The position numbers and the translations under genes are program-made. The notes below the pieces were generated by a model. It searched no databases, was not told where the DNA came from, and was given only the letters and a program-made list of their open reading frames with translations. Source: Trematomus loennbergii (Eukaryota; Chordata; Actinopteri; Perciformes; Nototheniidae). Taken from it: a stretch of 64,000 nucleotides of DNA. Location of the stretch: positions 512,501 to 576,500 of the forward strand of contig JAAOOA010000186.1 of assembly GCA_012861695.1 (NCBI GenBank). The letters are read 5' to 3'. Of this stretch, positions 57,152-64,000 are shown in pieces (the stretch's first letter is position 1; every line of letters starts with the position of its first letter).

Positions 57152-57201
57152 GCTGGACCATGGTGGAGAGCAGAGGTTCAGAGCAGGTGATCTGAGGAAC
57201 T
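57152..57201 (+). CDS. NLR DHGGE linker exon
   Basis: A 50-bp exon between TTCCTCCAG and GTAAGT reading LDHGGEQRFRAGDLRN plus one base. In fish NLR genes this short exon joins the LRRs to the B30.2 domain. Its last base T and the first two bases AT of the exon at 62039 make one Tyr codon, giving RN-Y-SCELTLD. The splice phase therefore still agrees across the 4.67-kb transposon now in the intron. Confidence 0.82.
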
Positions 57202-57478
57202 GTAAGTGTGGATCAGTCAGCTTCTCTCTAGAGCAGGGGTAGCCAACACGGTGCCCGCGGGCACTTAGTCGCCCGCAGGGGCAACGTGAGTCGCCCGCGG
57301 GGCATGTTCTAAAAATAGCTCGCCAAGCAAATCCAAAATGTATAAAATACACAAAACAAAAAAGGAAATGTAATTAAAAGAATCTACCCTATGCATAAAG
57401 GAAACCTCAATCATAGCGAACTCTATCTACTTACTACAACTCTATATCTATCTAACACCCCTCCTCCCCCCCCCCACA

Positions 57479-57667
57479 ATGAATATCGACCAATCACGTT
57501 CTTGCTTGATTTGCGGGACCAGCGTTGCAGTCTGGAAGAAAAGGCACCTCCCCGCTGATGTCCTTCTGGCAGAATCTACACAACACATCAGCCCCATTGA
57601 GCAGCCTATCATGCAGCCTATACAGCACATGAGGGGCAGAGCTTTACTCTTATGGAATGCCATTTAA
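57479..57667 (+). pseudogene. Zinc-finger start of a hAT transposase
   Basis: SCLICGTSVAVWKK is the CLIC-x5-V(A)xxK motif at the N-terminus of some vertebrate hAT transposases; the matching RH-x-ETxH part is not intact. Confidence 0.55.
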
Positions 57668-60600
57668 GCCAAAATTAAATAAATAAATACATAAATAAAT
57701 AAATAAATACATAAATAATTAAATAAATATATATATATAAATATGCCTATGAAATACATTCTGAAATAAATAAATGAGGCAATAAATATGTATACATGTA
57801 CATTTAAATACACATTTATTTATTTCATGGACTTTATTTCATAATGACACATTTATTTATTTCAGGGTACTTGTATTTCATAATGAGACATTTCCATTTC
57901 TTATATGCAAATGAACGGGGCGTGGTTAGCTCACAGATCCAGACCAAAGCAACAGCACCGCAACACTGACTCAATAGCTCTTGTTTCACACTCAGCCTGG
58001 TTTAGCTCTGGTTCTTCCTGTTTCAGCCGCAGCGGAGCCGGCTCTAAACACCGAACACCGGTTCTTAGCTGACCCCACTTGGCTGCCCGGCAAGAACCAA
58101 GAACCACGCTCACGTCGGAAGGGGGCGAGATTAACCTGAGCCATAATAACAGTTTATGGCGAGTACGGAAAATGAAAGTTGTAACAAGCAGTAGCGCTGA
58201 GCAAAGTGACTAGAACGCAACCACACACTTATAAACAAACACACTTTATAAAGTCAGGCAACACTAACCAGGCTTCGTGTGATTCTGTTTATTTGTACCT
58301 TACTTTGACCATCCGTTCTCTGTTATTGATCATTGGAGAGCAGGCAGACGTTTTGTTTTGTATTATAGCAGCTATCAGATGGAATCAATACATGGGCTGC
58401 CCAGGTTGTCATGTCCGACTATCACAAGTAGAATCATAATGAAAAGGTAAATGTGCCTGTAGAAAACGGCTTATGCCACAATAGGATAGCAACAAGTAGT
58501 CAAGATAGTCAGTTCAGCTTCGGTTGCTGTTGCATAACTGCGGTCAACTCAGCCGTCTCTCGCCTTCGCTTGGTCAAATCAGCAGCTATTCATTTTTGAG
58601 TGCGCAATTAATAGCGCCTTTACGGTAAACTGACACTGTTTGACTCAGTCCTAGTTTGACTGCTACAATCAAATGAAGTAGGCTACTTTTACTGTGTACT
58701 TTTTGGGTAATACTCTCAAAGTCCCTGAGAACAAACTCATGCCACTTCTGCTATATTTGATGAGATAAAATGATTTGTATCCATAAGTTCTTAATAAAAT
58801 TGGTAGTGTTGGACTCAGTACTTGTTAGACTACTACCACAAATACAATGAAGTAGGCCTACTTTTATTGTGTACTTGTTGAGTAATACTCTGTCAAACTC
58901 CCTTCCCGAGTACAATCATGCATGTTTTTAGCTATCTTTGATGAGAGATAAAATGGTATTTTGCCAAAAGTTCTTAGTTAAATTGATAGCCTACTGTTGG
59001 ACTCAGTACTACTTGGACTACTACCACAAGTACAATCAAGTACTTTTACTGTGTACTTTTTGAGTAATACTAGGTCAAACTCCTGTCCTGAGTACATTCT
59101 TTCATGTATTCTGCTATCTTTGATAAGAGATAATATCTATATTTCAGGTATTTATTTAAATAAGAAGTGACCTTTGAATAAATATTGCAAAACAAAGCCT
59201 ATATCACCTGCAGGCTTAGCCGTGTGTATTTCTTCCTGCACTACAAGATTTCGATGTGTACACATCTGGGCCATTTATTGTGTAATTTCTCCAAACATAT
59301 ACAAATGCCTGTATTGGAGTCAAAAAGGTGCAGTAGAAGGACTTTAGCAGCATCATGAGAGGCCAACAAGAGTGACTGGGTGTGTCACTGTGCTGAAGGA
59401 AGGTTGTGAACAGCTATCCAGGATAGTCTCTAAAGACTTTCCAAGGGGTAACAATGCTGCTGCTGGAGTACTGATGTAGTGGATCGAGTGTTGATGTCAT
59501 CTGTCTACCTTCTCCTCTTAAAATACTCTGTCTAACATTATCTGTACATTACATTACATTACATTACATTACATTACATTACATGTCGCTTTTATCCAAA
59601 GCGACTTACATACATTCAGTACTGTGGACAATCCCCACAGGAGCAATTTGGGATGAAGTGTCCTCCCCTGATTCGAAGTCCAGCACACTATCCACTGAGC
59701 CACAGCCTCCCAGTATTGTGAACGCTTTTAACGCTTATTAAATATAGCAGAAAACATGCATTATTCTACTCAGGAGGGGAGTTTGACAGGGGATCACTCA
59801 AACACTTGATTGTACTTGTGGGAGTAGTCCAAGTAGTACTGACTCCAACAGTATCAATTTCATGTAGAACTTGTTGCAAAAAATCATTTTATCCCTCATC
59901 AAATATAGCAGAATACATGAATTATTGTACTCAGGAGGGGAGTTTGACAAAGGATTACTCAAGAAGTACACAGTAAAAATACTTTATTGTACTTGTGGGA
60001 GTAGTCCAAGTAGTACTGAGTCCAACAGTCCCAATTGTATTAAGAACTTATGGCAAAATACCATTTTATCTCTCATCAAAGATAGCTAAAAACATGCATG
60101 ATTGTACTCTGGAAGGGAGTTTGACAGAGTATTACTCAACAAGTACACAATAAAAGTAGGCTACTTCATTGTATTTGTGGTAGTAGTCTAACAAGTACTG
60201 AGTCCAACAGTACCAATTTTATTAAGAACTTATGGATACAAATCATTTTATCTCATCAAATATAGCAGAAGTGGCATGATTTTGTTCTCAGGGACTTTGA
60301 GAGAGTATTACCCAAAAAGTACACAGTAAAAGTAGCCTACTTCATTTGATTGTAGCAGTCAAACTAGGACTGAGTCAAACAGTGTCAGTTTACCGTAAAG
60401 GCGCTATTAATTGCGCACTCAAAAATGAATAGCTGCTGATTTGACCAAGCGAAGGCGAGAGACGGCTGAGTTGACCGCAGTTATGCAACAGCAACCGAAG
60501 CTGAACTGACTATCTTGACTACTTGTTGCTATCCTATTGTGGCATAAGCCGTTTTCTACAGGCACATTTGACCTTTTCATTATGATTCTACTTGTGATAG

Positions 60601-61286
60601 TCGGACATGACAACCTGGGCAGCCCAGTATTGATTCCATCTGATAGCTGCTATAATACAAAACAAAACGTCTGCCTGCTCTCCACAATGATCAATAACAG
60701 CGAACGGATGGTCAAAGTAAGGTACAAATAACAGAATCACACGAAGCCTGGTTAGTGTTGCCTGACTTTATAAAGTGTGTTTGTTTATAAGTGTGTGGTT
60801 GCGTTCTAGTCACTTTGCTCAGCGCTACTGCTTGTTACAACTTTCATTTTCCGTACTCGCCATAAACTGTTATTATGGCTCAGGTTAATCTCGCCCCCTT
60901 CCGACGTGAGCGTGGTTCTTGGTTCTTGCCGGCAGCCAAGTGGGGTCAGCTAAGAACCGGTGTTCGGTGTTTAGAGCCGGCTCCGCTGCAGCTGAAACAG
61001 GAAGAACCAGAGCTAAATCAGGCTGAGTGTGAAACAAGAGCTATTGAGTCAGTGTTGCTGTGCTGTTGCTTTGGTCTGGATCTGTGAGCTAACCACGCCC
61101 CGTTCATTTGCATATAAGAAATGGAAATGTCTCATTATGAAATACAAGTACCCTGAAATAAATAAATGTGTATTTAAATGTACATGTATACATATTTATT
61201 GCCTCATTTATTTATTTCAGAATTTATTTCATAGGCATATTTATATATATATGTATTTATTTATTTTTGGCTTAAATGGCATTCCA
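57653..61286. mobile_element. 3.6-kb foldback element with long inverted arms
   Basis: Starts TGGAATGCCATTTAAGCC and ends with its exact inverse, flanked by TA on each side. Left arm 57653 to about 59130 and right arm about 59740 to 61286 are inverted copies. The outer 1.0 kb is unique and closely matched; the inner parts hold three to four tandem units of about 180 bp each (GTACTGAGTCCAACAG at about 59838, 60013, 60197). The centre (59130-59740) contains a SINE. No transposase is seen. Confidence 0.92.
59546..59714 (-). mobile_element. tRNA-derived SINE, minus strand
   Basis: Read on the minus strand: box A-like TGTGGCTCAGTGG, box B-like GACTTCGAATC, body CTGTGGGGATTGTCCACAGT and an (ATGTA)n tail. 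Same family as 8728-8942. It lies in the foldback centre. Confidence 0.88.
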
Positions 61287-61347
61287 TATACTCTGTGTGC
61301 TGCAACTTGCATATATATTTATTGCACTTGACGCACACACACGCATG

Positions 61348-61440
61348 GTGTCTCTTCCACCTGGGACAGGGGGGACATGTCCCCCGCTCTTTTAGAAATC
61401 CCGTTTGTGTCCCCCCACTTTACAAATATGTTTATTTATT
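61348..61440. mobile_element. Remnant transposon end (GGGGGGACATGTCCCCC)
   Basis: CAGGGGGGACATGTCCCCC followed by TGTCCCCCCACTTTAC resembles the tips of the 41128-43314 hAT family; a single end only. Confidence 0.45.
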
Positions 61441-61484
61441 TTTTTTAACGCAAGCCGTCATCGCCACGGAGGAGCACACAGCGT

Positions 61485-61610
<126 letters not shown>

Positions 61611-62038
61611 AAATCAGCATGAATAGAAAGAAAGAATGCTAACTAGGAAACATCAGATCAGAATAAACCAGTTTGAATGATTTGTTATTGGTTGTGATCA
61701 TATTCTAAAGAGGGTTGGATTATTGGAAATATATACACTGCACAGACCCAAACAGACACAAAGGTTAAAGGTCAGCATGTCATAATGTTAAAATGTGCTA
61801 AATATATACACTGCAAGAAACAACAAAAAGAGGAGTAAAGTAGCTCACGACTTGTTTTATTTTTTGAAAGTAGCCCTCACCCTAAAAAAGGTTGGAGACC
61901 CCTGCTCTAGAGACACAGATGATGGAGGTGCTATTTATTCATTAGAACATGACCTCTGAAGCTTTATAGAAAGATCACTGACAGAGAGGAAAGCCTTCAG
62001 GAGTCTGGTGATAAACTGCTGTCTGTGTCTCTCCTCAG

Positions 62039-62650
62039 ATTCCTGTGAACTCACCCTGGACTCAAACACAGTGAGCAGACCTCAACTGTCTGAGGACAAC
62101 AGGAAGGTGACACGTGTGGAGGAGTATCAGCCATATCCTGATCATCCAGAGAGGTTCTATGGCAGGTTCAGCTGATGTGCAGAGAAGCTCTGACTGGTCG
62201 CTGTTACTGGGAGGTCGAGTGGAGAGGATGGGTTTCTATAGCAGTGACTTACAGAGGAATCAGGAGGAGAGGAGAGGGAGAGGAATGTGGGTTTGGAAGG
62301 AATGAGCAGTCCTGGAGTCTGTACTGCTCTGATACAGGTTTACTCTGTCTGGCACAATAAGAGAGAAACACACATCTCCTCTCCTCTCCTCTACTCCCCC
62401 TCCCCCTCCTCCTCCCCCCCTCCTCCTCCTCCTCCTCCTCCTCCTCCTCTTCCTCCTCCTCCTCCTCCTCCTCTCGTAGAGTAGCAGTGTATCTGGATCA
62501 TGCTGCTGCTCTCTCTCCTTCTACAGAGTCTCCTCCTCCTCACTGATCCTCCTCCACACCTTCAGAGCCACATTCACTGAACCTCTCTACGCTGGGTTTG
62601 GGTTTGATAAGGACTCCTCAGTGTCTCTGTGTCCTCTGTGTCCTCTGTAG
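62039..62650 (+). pseudogene. NLR B30.2 (PRY/SPRY) exon, frameshifted and TCC-expanded
   Basis: After a CTCCTCAG acceptor it reads SCELTLDSNTVSRPQLSEDN (PRY). After a shift near 62155 it reads CREALTGRCYWEVEW, then VSIAVTYRGI and SWSLYCSD, and after another shift YSVWHN (SPRY core). A (TCC)n tract (62378-62476) follows in place of the short Ser run. Then come VAVYLDHAA, LSFYRVSSSS and TFTEPLYAGF and a TAG at 62648. Fish NLR-C proteins use this C-terminal B30.2 for ligand recognition. At least three frame changes make the domain non-functional as read here, though indels in the repeat could be assembly errors. Confidence 0.85.
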
Positions 62651-62737
62651 GGGGAGTCCACTTCCTGTCCTGGGTCACATGGTGTTTTAAATGGAGGCTT
62701 CTCATTGGTTACCGTGTGTCTCACTGATTGTGTCTGT

Positions 62738-62743
62738 AATAAA
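62738..62743 (+). terminator. Polyadenylation signal AATAAA of the NLR gene
   Basis: AATAAA about 90 bp after the B30.2 stop, within the typical NLR-C 3' UTR. Confidence 0.6.
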
Positions 62744-62759
62744 GTTTGAAGTCAATCTG

Positions 62760-62875
62760 TTCCTCTCCTCCTCCTCCCTCTCCTCCTCCTCCTCCTCTCC
62801 TCTCCTCCTCTCCTCCTCCTCCTCCTCCTCTCCTCTCCTCTCCTCTCCTCTCCTCCTCTCCTCCTCCTCTCTTTG
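62760..62875. repeat. (TCC)n-rich tract downstream of the NLR
   Basis: Mixed TCC and TCTCC repeats; all frames over it are low-complexity artefacts. Confidence 0.97.
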
Positions 62876-63067
62876 AGCCGGCTCGTTCGCGACCGACACA
62901 TCACTAAACGTGATCTGACGCAGTAAGGATACAAGTTTGTCAGTATATCTGAAGGCTCCCGTACACTGAGTATTTACATGCATGTATAGTGATTGTGAGT
63001 TTGTAATAAATAAGTACTTTGTAAGGGTTATAAGTTAGTTACTGTTGGTAAAACAGTAAGGTTGTTT

Positions 63068-63514
63068 CAGGGTTCCTACGGTCATTAAAAACCTGGAAAA
63101 GTCATGGAAATTCAAAATGCTAATTCCAGGCCCTGGAAAACGATATTTTTCCCAAAGTTTTGGAAAAGTCATGGAAATGTAACCAAAGTTGCATCAAATA
63201 TAATTTATATTTTAGCTAATAGCCGAAATAGTAATACTATAATGATAATAAATACTGTATCGTATAGTAATGAAACATAAAATGGCATTTAACTGACGAG
63301 GTGTTTTGCTGGTGAGAGATTTAGTTGCTTTAGCGTGTAGAAGCTAGTAAGCCTATTGGATTTGTTTTAGATAGGAACAACATGTTTCATATGCAGACCT
63401 TATTTTCCTGTTCCATGTTCAAATAAACCATTTTCAGTGGTACCGCATGGAAAATTAGGTAAAGGTCATGGAGAAGTCATGGAAAATCATTGGTGAAAAA
63501 GTGTATGAACCCTG
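63068..63514. mobile_element. Short hAT-like MITE (CAGGGTTCCTACGG type)
   Basis: Ends CAGGGTTCCTAC and (reverse complement) CAGGGTTCATAC, with TTGTTT on each side (63062-63067 and 63515-63520). Repeated GGAAAAGTCATGGAAAT motifs lie near both ends, as in a family found widely in vertebrates. Confidence 0.8.
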
Positions 63515-64000
63515 TTGTTTGTTACACTTAAATATGTTTCAGTAATGCATTTTAGTGACCTGCCATTAATGGCAGAAGGTAAATAGTCAACATGACAGGT
63601 TAGAGGGGTCATGAAATACTACTTTTAAGTGAAAGTAAAAAGAAGAGTAGTATTAAATACAGGTTAATACTGTATACAAATGTATTTAAGGTACACAGAT
63701 TTGATTGAATGTGAAATTCAATTCGACATAGGCCTATGTGTTTATCACATAAAAGAGTAACATACAGACAGAGTGAAGGTATGTGAATGGTTATTGAGGA
63801 ATGTAAGTCGAAACTGAAATGCATAAGATAATTAATATGTTTATATGATTTTGTGTAATAAAACAACCTCAGAAGTAATCTGGAAGGAAACTGAACACAA
63901 CGTGTCCTCATTACTTCTGTTTCACCTGCACCATACAGGTATCATAACTGTTACTGTGGTCCTCATATCGGGGACCCGTAACACATTCATAAAGTTATTC
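63515..64000. other. No gene recognised
   Basis: AT-rich sequence to the window end; nothing supported. Confidence 0.5.

Noticed and set aside
57653..61286. Palindrome read as a CRISPR or viral inverted terminal repeat
   Set aside because: No regularly spaced repeats with unique spacers and no viral gene; TA flanks and a position inside a hAT indicate a foldback transposon.

Overview
The window reads as teleost fish nuclear DNA, probably from a percomorph. The evidence is a V-SINE-like tRNA-derived SINE, an L2 LINE tail, an I-clade LINE, many hAT-type DNA transposons, long (GT)n/(CA)n tracts, a fish-type NLR immune-receptor gene in pieces, and what looks like the first coding exon of a P-Rex Rho-GEF gene. 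There are no bacterial operons, no CRISPR array and no free-standing rRNA or tRNA gene. Nearly every long open frame is an artefact of simple repeats.

Layout. 1-15.8 kb: low-density repeats (a BED-type hAT at 4732-5776, an L2 LINE carrying a 45-bp minisatellite, a SINE, and a three-base-target-site transposon at 11.25 kb), probably first-intron sequence of the minus-strand prex gene. 15.88-15.98 kb: prex-like exon 1, with a thrice-repeated 0.4-kb unit upstream carrying an ETS motif, then a divergent pair of CTCF-like motifs at 17.9 kb. 18.4-22.6 kb: a long-TIR element with a THAP-domain exon and a 1.9-kb, 23-bp minisatellite. 22.6-25 kb: two further TIR transposons. 25.55-36.67 kb: three copies of one TIR element in head-to-tail then inverted order, forming an inverted repeat with arms of about 4.35 kb. 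36.7-47.4 kb: a duplicated block (three copies of one segment), an LTR, a (GT)n higher-order array, and an I-clade LINE split by a hAT. 47.4-52 kb: a hAT with a CRE-centred hairpin and a doubly nested transposon inside a 21-bp minisatellite.

52.9-62.75 kb, plus strand: a fish NLR gene. N-terminal leader exons, a Pyrin exon, one leucine-rich-repeat exon, the short DHGGE linker exon, a B30.2 (PRY/SPRY) exon and an AATAAA site are in order, but I find no FISNA/NACHT exon. The LRR exon is split by a 172-bp insertion and the B30.2 exon is frameshifted. A solo LTR sits in one intron, and a 4.67-kb hAT holding a 3.6-kb foldback element sits in another. I read it as an NLR pseudogene.

The main interest is structural: exact target-site duplications date nested insertions relative to each other, several minisatellites have grown inside transposons, and two very large inverted repeats are present. 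These are also the places most likely to be affected by assembly error.
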